Source of the DNA: Leucobacter sp. CX169
GTDB taxonomy: Bacteria; Actinomycetota; Actinomycetes; Actinomycetales; Microbacteriaceae
Reading direction: 5' to 3'
Length of the DNA stretch: 64,000 nucleotides
Assembly (NCBI RefSeq): GCF_017161405.1
Contig: NZ_CP071051.1
Location: forward strand, 1,178,001 to 1,242,000
Shown here: in pieces, positions 56,449 through 64,000 of the stretch
Position numbering within the stretch: position 1 is the first letter of the stretch
Layout: each line of letters begins with the position of its first letter
Translations under genes and position numbers: made by a program
The notes under the pieces: generated by a model
Databases searched by the model: none
Seen by the model: the letters and a program-made list of their open reading frames with translations, nothing else
What the model was told of the DNA's origin: nothing

Positions 56449-57368
56449 CGGAACACGCAGTACCCGAGTCCACGCACCGGGCGGGCTTCGTCTCGTTCGT
56501 GGGCAGGCCCAACGTCGGCAAGTCGACCCTGACCAACGCGCTCGTCGGCGAGAAGGTCGCCATCACGAGCGCGAAGCCGCAGACGACCCGGCGCGCCATC
56601 CGCGGGATCGTCCACCGCGAAGACGGCCAGCTGATCATCGTCGACACCCCGGGCATTCACCGGCCCCGCACGCTGCTCGGCGAGCGCCTGAACGCGCTCG
56701 TGCAGTCGACGCTTGGCGATGTCGACGTGATCGGTTTCTGCGTGCCGGCGAACGAGAAGCTCGGTCCGGGTGACCGCTTCATCAGCGAGCAGCTCGAAGA
56801 GTACCCGCGCGCGAAGAAGGTCGCGATCATTACCAAGATGGACACCGCGAGCATGAACCAGTCCATCGAGCAGATCGCCCGTGTGGACGCGCTGCGCGAG
56901 TGGGACGCGGTTATCCCGCTGTCGGCGGTCGACTCGAGCGAGCGAGGCCAGGAACAGCTAGAGATTCTCATGCGCGAGCTCTTGAAGCTCATGCCCGTCT
57001 CGCCGCCGCTGTATCCGGCTGAGCAGATGACCGACGAGGGGGACGACGACCGCATCGCCGAGCTCATCCGTGAGGCCGTGCTCGAGGGCGTCCACGACGA
57101 ACTGCCGCACTCGATCGCCGTCGTGATCGAGGACCGCGAGGAGCGCGAGGACGGACTCCTCGAGCTCTACGCGAACCTCTACGTCGAGCGTGACAGTCAA
57201 AAGGGCATCATCATCGGCAAGGGCGGCAGCCGCCTGAAGCAGGTGGGGGAGCAAGCGCGTCACCAGATCGAGGCACTGCTGGGCCGCCGCGTGTATCTGT
57301 CCCTCCGCGTCAAGGTGCTGAAGGAATGGCAGCGGGACCCGAAATTCTTGGGTCGCCTCGGGTTCTAG
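56445..57368 (+). CDS. era: GTPase Era
   Basis: A 307-residue GTPase needed for 30S assembly. Gly-Arg-Pro-Asn-Val-Gly-Lys-Ser is at 20-27, then Asp-Thr-Pro-Gly-Ile-His and Thr-Lys-Met-Asp (G4 form with Thr in place of Asn). The C-terminal KH domain carries Gly-Ile-Ile-Ile-Gly-Lys-Gly-Gly and Lys-Glu-Trp-Gln-Arg-Asp. It binds the 3' end of 16S rRNA, so the ybeY-CBS-era block is a ribosome-assembly unit. ATG with GGAGG upstream. Confidence 0.96.
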   Translation: MTEHAVPESTHRAGFVSFVGRPNVGKSTLTNALVGEKVAITSAKPQTTRRAIRGIVHREDGQLIIVDTPGIHRPRTLLGERLNALVQSTLGDVDVIGFCVPANEKLGPGDRFISEQLEEYPRAKKVAIITKMDTASMNQSIEQIARVDALREWDAVIPLSAVDSSERGQEQLEILMRELLKLMPVSPPLYPAEQMTDEGDDDRIAELIREAVLEGVHDELPHSIAVVIEDREEREDGLLELYANLYVERDSQKGIIIGKGGSRLKQVGEQARHQIEALLGRRVYLSLRVKVLKEWQRDPKFLGRLGF

Positions 57369-57376
57369 TGAAGCGA

Positions 57377-57382
57377 TAGGCT
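57377..57382 (+). promoter_or_regulatory. -10 box of DUF5684 gene
   Basis: TAGGCT about 26 nt before ATG 57409, leaving a short leader with an AAGGGGG ribosome-binding site. Confidence 0.45.
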
Positions 57383-57408
57383 GACCACACCAAACCAAGG
57401 GGGCAGAC

Positions 57409-57795
57409 ATGGACTACAACACCACGATGTTCGACAACATCGCGGAGGTCGCAGGATCCACCACTTCCGTGGTGATTTCGCTCGCGATTTACGTCATCGG
57501 CGCGATTGCGATGTGGCGGATCTTCACGAAGGCCGGGTACGCCGGCATCCTCGCGATCATCCCCATCGTCAATGTGATCTTCTTGGTGAAGGTCGCGGGG
57601 TACTCCGGCTGGATGTCGCTGTGGTACCTCGTGCCCATCGCGAACTTCATCTTCGGTATTCTCCTCGCGTTCCGCCTCGGCGAGCGTTTTGGGAAGTCCG
57701 GTGTGTTCTCGTTCTTCCTGTTGTGGCTGTTCTCGTTGATCGGCCTGCTCATTCTTGGCTTTGGAAGCGCGACCTACACCCGCCGCATCAAGTAG
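57409..57795 (+). CDS. Small membrane protein, DUF5684 family
   Basis: A 128-residue membrane protein with four hydrophobic helices, Phe-Thr-Lys-Ala-Gly-Tyr-Ala-Gly-Ile-Leu-Ala-Ile-Ile-Pro-Ile-Val-Asn and Trp-Tyr-Leu-Val-Pro-Ile-Ala-Asn, the repeated Ile-Pro-x-x-Asn/Val-Pro-x-x-Asn motifs of DUF5684. Function unknown. It has its own short leader and a strong terminator follows. Ends in basic Tyr-Thr-Arg-Arg-Ile-Lys. Confidence 0.8.
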   Translation: MDYNTTMFDNIAEVAGSTTSVVISLAIYVIGAIAMWRIFTKAGYAGILAIIPIVNVIFLVKVAGYSGWMSLWYLVPIANFIFGILLAFRLGERFGKSGVFSFFLLWLFSLIGLLILGFGSATYTRRIK

Positions 57796-57812
57796 GCGCC
57801 GCTCCGAGCGCG

Positions 57813-57853
57813 ACGAACGCCCGCTGGCCCCTCGGGGCTCGGCGGGCGTTCGT
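57813..57853. terminator. Terminator between DUF5684 and DUF2207 genes
   Basis: 12-bp perfect stem ACGAACGCCCGC/GCGGGCGTTCGT around a 17-nt GC-rich loop, between convergent genes, so it may act in both directions. Confidence 0.75.
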
Positions 57854-57895
57854 GTATGTGCGGGGCGGGCTGAACGGCTCCGCGGCTGGGGCGGG

Positions 57896-59680
57896 CTACC
57901 TCCCGCCTGAGAAGCCGCCGCCCCCGCCACCGCCTGAGAAGCCGCCGCCGCCCGAACCGCTGGAGCTGCTCGAGGAGTAGCTCGCGGACGACCCGACGTA
58001 CTGCGAGAACTTCGAGATCGACTGATCGAAGCTCTGGCTGCCGAGTGCAAACCCCGGGTACCAGAGCGGAGCCGTGTGCTGGGTCTCGTAGGCGAGCTGC
58101 AGTACCTTGCCCCACTCCTTCTCGAGGCCAAAGAGCATTGCATAGGGCAGGAGGCGCTCGTAGATGTGTACCACCTGAGCGCCCTCGACGCCCTGACGAT
58201 CTGCGCCCGAGTACGACTGCAGCATCTGCAGCCGGTCGGCCTCGGCGACCCTGATGAACTCGCGAACGCCCAAGAGGTACTCGCGTGCTTCGGCGCCCGC
58301 TGGAGTGTGCGTCGGCCACTTGATCGAGGACGCGATGGCGACAATCGCGGAGAGAATCAGCGCGAAGACGCTGATCGCGAAGGCGCCGCTCGCATTCATG
58401 TGGCCCGTGAACAGGCCGAACGCGGACAGCGCGACGCCGATGAGGGCGATGCCGACGCCGATGAGCCCGAGCCTCGCCGCACCGGGGGCCCGTTGGCCCG
58501 CCAAGAGGCCCCGCTGCTTCGCGTCCTTCTGGGCGAACGCGCTGAGGGCGGACATGCGTGAGGAGAAATCGGTGTCGGACTTGGGCAGCGGCAGGGCGGT
58601 GCCGACGGGGCTGCCGGCGCCGAAGATCTCGACGAGCGCCCGCGCATCGAGGGGGTCGGCGGCCCTCGACGCGTCCAGCAGTCGGAAGACCGGTTGCTTC
58701 GGCTGCTCGCCGTCCTCGACCCGAATCGCCCCGCGTACGGCCAGGTGAATGAACTCGGCGGGAATCGCCGCCTTGGTGCCCTCGAGAATCGCCGGCACCA
58801 GTATGGGGGGCAGTGAGTCCGGCACGTCGTACTGGGCGATGATGACGCCCGTCGCGGTGCGTGCCCGCTTGCGGTGCCGGGCGGTGAGGATCCCGGCTGC
58901 CGCCGCGAGACCGACCCCGCCTGCCCCGATGCCGATCGGCAGGACGTCCGTCGCGAAGTTCTTCTCACGACTCGTCGGCTGCACGACGGTGCCGGGCGCA
59001 AGCGCGATCGCGACCGTCACGCCCGAGTTCGCGGGGAGCGCCAGCGGCTGGAGGATGAACTCCGCGCCGCCGTCGGCCGTCGGCTGTGGCCCCTGGAGAG
59101 AGCATGAGGCGGTCGAATTGGCTTCACCGCTGTAGCACGAGGCTGGCCCGCTCAGGGCATTTGCCAGGCGAGGTGAAAAGGCGACCGTCGCACTGAACTC
59201 GCGGATCGGCTGTTCGCGCGACAGGGGGAGGAGATCCCAGTAAAACTCGTCGATCGGTGCGTCACCGGGCACGTGAATCACGTTCTGCAGTGTGTAGGTA
59301 ATGACGTAGGTCTGGAGCCCGTGCACGTACGAGTCATCGCCCGTGAGGACCACCCGAAAATCGTCGTCTGCGTCGAGCGTGAACGGGACTGGCTCGCCGC
59401 GCTCGTTCACGACGTTGAAATTGCTGGGGGAGAGCCGGGCGTTGTCGTAGATCTGGGGCACGCCGCGCACCATGCCGCGGTTCTGATCGAACTCGGGGAA
59501 ATCGGCGACGATGGTCTCGGTGACCTGCGCGACCGCGCGACCCTCGGCGTCGAGGTCGAGGGAGACCCGTTGATCCCAGCTTGCGTACTCGAAGTCCTCG
59601 ACGTCGGCATGCGCCGCTGCCGGGAAGGCGAGCAGCACCACTGAGGCGAGCGTGAGCGCGGAGAAGAGTCGACCGAACAT
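57896..59680 (-). CDS. DUF2207 family exported membrane protein
   Basis: A 594-residue protein: signal peptide (1-25, Ala-His-Ala-Asp), an extracytoplasmic DUF2207 domain with Arg-Gly-Val-Pro and a Trp-Asp-Leu-Leu-Pro motif (about 26-220), a membrane helix (about 250-270), a cytoplasmic part, two more helices (about 400-455) and a low-complexity Ser/Gly tail (Gly-Gly-Gly-Phe-Ser-Gly-Gly repeats). Function unknown; such proteins are widespread in Actinobacteria. Leaderless ATG. It stands alone and diverges from leuA. Confidence 0.88.
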   Translation of the reverse strand: MFGRLFSALTLASVVLLAFPAAAHADVEDFEYASWDQRVSLDLDAEGRAVAQVTETIVADFPEFDQNRGMVRGVPQIYDNARLSPSNFNVVNERGEPVPFTLDADDDFRVVLTGDDSYVHGLQTYVITYTLQNVIHVPGDAPIDEFYWDLLPLSREQPIREFSATVAFSPRLANALSGPASCYSGEANSTASCSLQGPQPTADGGAEFILQPLALPANSGVTVAIALAPGTVVQPTSREKNFATDVLPIGIGAGGVGLAAAAGILTARHRKRARTATGVIIAQYDVPDSLPPILVPAILEGTKAAIPAEFIHLAVRGAIRVEDGEQPKQPVFRLLDASRAADPLDARALVEIFGAGSPVGTALPLPKSDTDFSSRMSALSAFAQKDAKQRGLLAGQRAPGAARLGLIGVGIALIGVALSAFGLFTGHMNASGAFAISVFALILSAIVAIASSIKWPTHTPAGAEAREYLLGVREFIRVAEADRLQMLQSYSGADRQGVEGAQVVHIYERLLPYAMLFGLEKEWGKVLQLAYETQHTAPLWYPGFALGSQSFDQSISKFSQYVGSSASYSSSSSSGSGGGGFSGGGGGGGFSGGR

Positions 59681-59686
59681 GGCCCC

Positions 59687-59692
59687 AGCGTA
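59687..59692 (-). promoter_or_regulatory. -10 box of leaderless DUF2207 gene
   Basis: TACGCT on the minus strand lies 6 nt before ATG 59680. Confidence 0.55.
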
Positions 59693-59723
59693 CTGGGGAA
59701 CGGTCAGCCGCCGATCGCGGTGC

Positions 59724-59729
59724 TAGAGT
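59724..59729 (+). promoter_or_regulatory. -10 box of the leuA operon leader
   Basis: TAGAGT lies 6 nt before the GTG of the leader peptide, so the leader is translated from the 5' end of the transcript. Confidence 0.65.
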
Positions 59730-59735
59730 GGAAAT

Positions 59736-59780
59736 GTGCTGCACGCTCTGCTTCTCCTTAGCTGCCGCGACGAGGCCTAG
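59736..59780 (+). CDS. leuL: leuA leader peptide, leucine-rich
   Basis: A 14-residue frame from GTG 59736, MLHALLLLSCRDEA, with five leucines, four of them consecutive (CTG, CTT, CTC, CTT). The terminator stem begins within it. When leucyl-tRNA is scarce the ribosome should stall at the leucine codons and prevent terminator formation. Leader-peptide attenuation of leuA is documented by comparative work in Actinobacteria; this example is recognised from the sequence alone. Confidence 0.85.
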   Translation: MLHALLLLSCRDEA

Positions 59781-59810
59781 TTCTCAGGCCTTCCTCGTCG
59801 CGGTGTTTTG
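59765..59810 (+). terminator. leuA attenuator
   Basis: Stem CCGCGACGAGG/CCTCGTCGCGG extended by inner GGCCT/AGGCC around a short loop, then TGTTTTG. It overlaps the end of the leader peptide, the arrangement of a transcription attenuator. Confidence 0.85.
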
Positions 59811-59828
59811 CGTGGCCGACCGCTCTGA

Positions 59829-61637
<1,809 letters not shown>

Positions 61638-61657
61638 GCACTCGTACATGTGTTCGA

Positions 61658-61694
61658 GCGCCCCCGGCGTGGGAGATTCTCCCGCCGGGGGCGC
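61658..61694 (+). terminator. leuA terminator
   Basis: 11-bp stem GCGCCCCCGGC/GCCGGGGGCGC with an inner GGGAG-ATT-CTCCC stem; 20 nt after the leuA stop. Confidence 0.75.
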
Positions 61695-61699
61695 ACCCG

Positions 61700-61705
61700 T
61701 AGGGT
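61700..61705 (+). promoter_or_regulatory. -10 box of leaderless ruvA
   Basis: TAGGGT lies 7 nt before GTG 61713; no ribosome-binding site. Confidence 0.45.
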
Positions 61706-61712
61706 GGCGAGT

Positions 61713-62336
61713 GTGATTGCTTCAGTGCGCGGTGTAGTGCTCGCTTCCGGATCCGGCTGGGTCGTCGTTGAGATGGGCGGCATGGGCGTGCGCGCCGAGG
61801 TGACGGCCGACCTTGCGCTTTCTGCGCGAGCCGGGCACGAGTTGTTCCTCCTCACGTCCCTCGTCGTGCGCGAAGACTCGCTCACGCTCTTCGGGTTTGC
61901 CAGCCAGGCCGAGCTGGAGCTGTTTGGTCATCTCATCGCCGTTTCAGGGGTGGGGCCCCGCTCCGCGCTCGGCGTGCTCTCGACGCTGTCGCCGGCCGTG
62001 GTCGGGCGCGCGGTCGAGGCTGAGGACGAAAAGCCGTTCAAGAAGGTCAGCGGCATTGGGCCCAAGACGGCGAAACTCATCGTGGTCTCGCTGCAGGGCA
62101 AGGTCGAACACCTGGGGGTCGACGACCCGGCGATGGCCCCCGCCGCTCCGAGTGAGGACGCGCAGGTCGTGCTGGGTCTCGTGGGCCTCGGCTGGCCCGA
62201 GACCGACGCGGAGGAGGCGGTTGCCGGTGCCCGCGACAGTGGCGCGCCCGAAGACCCGGCTGGTCTGATGCGCGCGGCGCTCGCCCTGCTTCAGGCGCCG
62301 AAAGCCGGATCCCGTAGTCGCGGAATGATTCGATGA
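61713..62336 (+). CDS. ruvA: Holliday junction branch migration protein RuvA
   Basis: A 207-residue junction-binding protein. The N-terminal OB fold begins Val-Ile-Ala-Ser-Val-Arg-Gly-Val-Val; helix-hairpin-helix motifs Val-Ser-Gly-Val-Gly-Pro-Arg and Val-Ser-Gly-Ile-Gly-Pro-Lys-Thr-Ala follow, and a C-terminal domain III contacts RuvB. GTG 61713 gives the exact family N-terminus and lies 7 nt after the -10 box. The stop overlaps ruvB (ATGA). ruvC, normally just upstream, is not present; leuA is there instead. Confidence 0.95.
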   Translation: MIASVRGVVLASGSGWVVVEMGGMGVRAEVTADLALSARAGHELFLLTSLVVREDSLTLFGFASQAELELFGHLIAVSGVGPRSALGVLSTLSPAVVGRAVEAEDEKPFKKVSGIGPKTAKLIVVSLQGKVEHLGVDDPAMAPAAPSEDAQVVLGLVGLGWPETDAEEAVAGARDSGAPEDPAGLMRAALALLQAPKAGSRSRGMIR

Positions 62337-63343
62337 CCGGGCACTCCGCGGAGATTTCCCCGCAGCCAGTGTCGCCCGCCGAACTCAGCTTCGAGGGCGC
62401 CCTGCGCCCGGCCACGCTGAACGAGTTCGTGGGCCAGACCAGGGTACGTGAGCAGCTGCGCTTGCTGCTCGAGGCCGCCCAGATGCAGCAGCGCACCCCG
62501 GACCACATCCTGCTTGCAGGCCCCCCAGGCCTAGGCAAGACGACGCTCTCCATGATCGTCGCGACCGAGGTCGGGCAGCCCCTGCACCAGACCTCGGGAC
62601 CTGCCATCCAGCACGCCGGCGACCTCGCAGCGGTGCTCTCCGCGCTCACCCCCGGCGAGGTGCTCTTCATCGACGAGATTCATCGCATGGCACGCAGTGC
62701 CGAGGAGATGCTGTACCTCGCGATGGAGGACTTCAAGATTGACATCATGGTGGGCAAGGGGGCAGGCGCGACCTCGATTCCGTTGGAGATCGCACCGTTC
62801 ACGCTGGTCGGTGCCACGACGCGCGCGGGCCTGCTTCCGAACCCGCTGCGAGACCGGTTCGGTTTCACCGCGCACCTCGAGTTTTACGCCAAGGACGAAC
62901 TGTTTCGGGTTGCCGAGCGGGCGGCCGGGCTGCTGGACTTTCCGGTCGAGGCGTCGGGCATCAGCGAGATCGCCGGTCGCTCGCGGGGCACGCCCCGCAT
63001 CGCGAACCGGCTGCTCCGACGCGTGCGCGATTTCAGCCTCGTGCACGGTCGGCCCGGCGATGCCGCGACCGTGCGCGACGCCCTCAAACTCTACGATGTC
63101 GACGAATACGGTCTCGATCGGCTTGATCGCGAGGTGCTCCGCGCGGTCGTCGAACGCTTCCGTGGGGGACCGGTCGGGCTCTCCACGCTCGCGGTCTCGG
63201 TCGGCGAGGAAGCGGAGACGATCGAATCGGTCGTCGAACCGTTCCTCGTGCGCTCGGGACTGCTCACACGCACCCCTCGCGGGCGCATGGCGACCCCCTT
63301 GGCGTGGGCGCACTGCGGTCTTCCCATCCCGGATGCCCTATAG
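62333..63343 (+). CDS. ruvB: Holliday junction ATP-dependent helicase RuvB
   Basis: A 336-residue AAA+ motor for branch migration. Leu-Arg-Pro-like N-terminus, Walker A Gly-Pro-Pro-Gly-Leu-Gly-Lys-Thr (63-70), Walker B Leu-Phe-Ile-Asp-Glu-Ile-His, sensor Ala-Thr-Thr-Arg-Ala and [15 protein letters not shown] (arginine finger/sensor 2 region), plus a C-terminal winged helix. Coupled to ruvA by a 4-base overlap. Confidence 0.97.
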   Translation: MTGHSAEISPQPVSPAELSFEGALRPATLNEFVGQTRVREQLRLLLEAAQMQQRTPDHILLAGPPGLGKTTLSMIVATEVGQPLHQTSGPAIQHAGDLAAVLSALTPGEVLFIDEIHRMARSAEEMLYLAMEDFKIDIMVGKGAGATSIPLEIAPFTLVGATTRAGLLPNPLRDRFGFTAHLEFYAKDELFRVAERAAGLLDFPVEASGISEIAGRSRGTPRIANRLLRRVRDFSLVHGRPGDAATVRDALKLYDVDEYGLDRLDREVLRAVVERFRGGPVGLSTLAVSVGEEAETIESVVEPFLVRSGLLTRTPRGRMATPLAWAHCGLPIPDAL

Positions 63344-63344
63344 T
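63339..63344 (+). promoter_or_regulatory. -10 box before yajC
   Basis: TATAGT overlapping the ruvB stop, about 62 nt upstream of the preferred yajC start. Confidence 0.4.
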
Positions 63345-63405
63345 CGTCTGTGGTCCCCGTGCGCAGTCGCTCTGGGGAGACGTTCACGTGCTCGAAAGGC
63401 CCACT

Positions 63406-63882
63406 GTGCAGAATCTCTTTGCTGATCCGTTCTCCCTCATCATGCTCGCGCTTATCGCCGTGCTGATCATTTTCATGGTCCGGAACGGAAAGAAGCGCCA
63501 GCAGGCCGCTCAGGAAATGCAGTCCGGACTCATCCCCGGTGCCGAGGTGATGCTCCAGTCGGGCATCTACGGCACGGTCGAAGAGATCAACGAGGAAGAC
63601 AACCGCGTCACGCTCCGCAGCGGCACCTCAACGCTCGTCGTGCACCGCAATGCCGTCTCGACCATTGTGACCCCGTCCGACGCGGACGTCGCGGTTGCAG
63701 AGACCGTCCACCCCGACGACGACCCCGCGTTCGGCGAGCACGTTGACGCCGCCAAGGCAGACGAGCCCGCGGCACCCGAGTTCCGTAGCCCGTTCGACGG
63801 CTCCACCGAGCAGACCGGCGAGAACACGACCGCGGCCGGCGAGGACGACGAGAAGAACGGCGACGCCGCGCCCAAGGCGTAG
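63406..63882 (+). CDS. yajC: Preprotein translocase subunit YajC
   Basis: About 158 residues. A single membrane helix near residues 8-25 is followed by Lys-Lys-Arg-Gln-Gln and the conserved Gly-Ala-Glu-Val-Met-Leu-Gln-Ser-Gly-Ile-Tyr-Gly-Thr-Val region, then an acidic disordered tail of about 60 residues. YajC joins SecDF in the translocon; the secD start follows. GTG 63406 with GAAAGG 7 nt upstream is preferred; the frame is open upstream (GTG at 63388 is an alternative). Confidence 0.92.
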   Translation: MQNLFADPFSLIMLALIAVLIIFMVRNGKKRQQAAQEMQSGLIPGAEVMLQSGIYGTVEEINEEDNRVTLRSGTSTLVVHRNAVSTIVTPSDADVAVAETVHPDDDPAFGEHVDAAKADEPAAPEFRSPFDGSTEQTGENTTAAGEDDEKNGDAAPKA

Positions 63883-63923
63883 GCAGTCCCTCCCGACATC
63901 TCGACAGAGAAAGCAGACACTTC

Positions 63924-64000
63924 GTGGCGACCACTCCCGCGGTGAGGAAGGCGCGTCGTTCACTGACGTGGCTCCTCGTCCTGATCCTTGGCCTTGTCGG
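63924..64000 (+). CDS. secD: Protein translocase subunit SecD, 3'-truncated by the window edge
   Basis: Only 25 codons are visible. GTG at 63924 starts Ala-Thr-Thr-Pro-Ala-Val-Arg-Lys-Ala-Arg-Arg-Ser-Leu-Thr-Trp-Leu-Leu-Val, a basic segment running into the first membrane helix, as expected for SecD directly after yajC. Identification rests mainly on position. Confidence 0.75.
   Translation, partial: MATTPAVRKARRSLTWLLVLILGLV

Noticed and set aside
57896-57990. Gly/Ser/Phe tail of the DUF2207 protein as a possible frameshift
   Set aside because: Such tails are a usual feature of DUF2207 proteins, and the frame stays consistent to the stop.

Overview
The window is chromosomal DNA of a high-GC Gram-positive actinobacterium, most likely Microbacteriaceae and possibly Leucobacter-like. 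The lineage is inferred from mycothiol-linked proteins (a Rv2466c-type reductase and a maleylpyruvate isomerase-type DinB protein), a mycobacterial-type RpiB, MurT/GatD, an LAXTG surface protein, the housekeeping gene order, and the many start codons lying 6-8 nt after a TANNNT -10 box (leaderless transcription). I see no rRNA, tRNA, CRISPR array, prophage or intact insertion sequence. Genes are tightly packed on both strands.

Layout. 1-4.6 kb: the 3' end of a single-strand binding protein gene, then DUF1801, lipoprotein, GNAT and P1-peptidase genes and a convergent phosphotransferase gene. 4.6-15 kb: ettA, two thioesterases, an FAD dehydrogenase, a pepN-mscS-globin operon read leftward, and an aldo/keto reductase. 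15-20.3 kb: a mycothiol-dependent reductase, rpiB, a Nei-type glycosylase, murT-gatD (lipid II amidation) and yceI. 20.5-25.4 kb: a sortase-anchored surface protein, then FUSC, App1-type phosphatase and DedA genes on the minus strand. 25.4-31.5 kb: cydABDC (cytochrome bd oxidase and its ABC exporter) behind an elaborate leader. 31.7-34.7 kb: pabC and a mycothiol-type DinB gene diverging from pabB.

34.7-45.3 kb: leuS, a two-gene accessory module (cysteine hydrolase plus GlxA/AraC regulator), comEA-comEC-holA, a DUF808 gene and rpsT. 45.5-57.8 kb: lepA-DUF1990-hemW, then hrcA (with a CIRCE operator)-dnaJ-rsmE-membrane protein-HIT-phoH-ybeY-CBS/HlyC-era and a DUF5684 gene, many of them coupled by ATGA/GTGA overlaps. 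57.9-64 kb: a DUF2207 gene, leuA behind a leucine-rich leader peptide and attenuator, ruvAB, yajC and the start of secD.

Main points of interest: (i) the cyd leader, with three direct repeats at an exact 22-bp period, the last running into the -35 region, followed by a 19-codon leader peptide with a Pro-Pro-Pro run whose stop overlaps the cydA start; (ii) an accessory two-gene module between leuS and comEA, bounded by same-orientation 18-bp copies of a palindromic repeat; (iii) strong enrichment of a palindrome centred on CAGGATCCTG; (iv) pervasive leaderless promoters; (v) a MurT without the usual four-cysteine zinc ribbon; (vi) a leaderless leucine attenuator in front of leuA.
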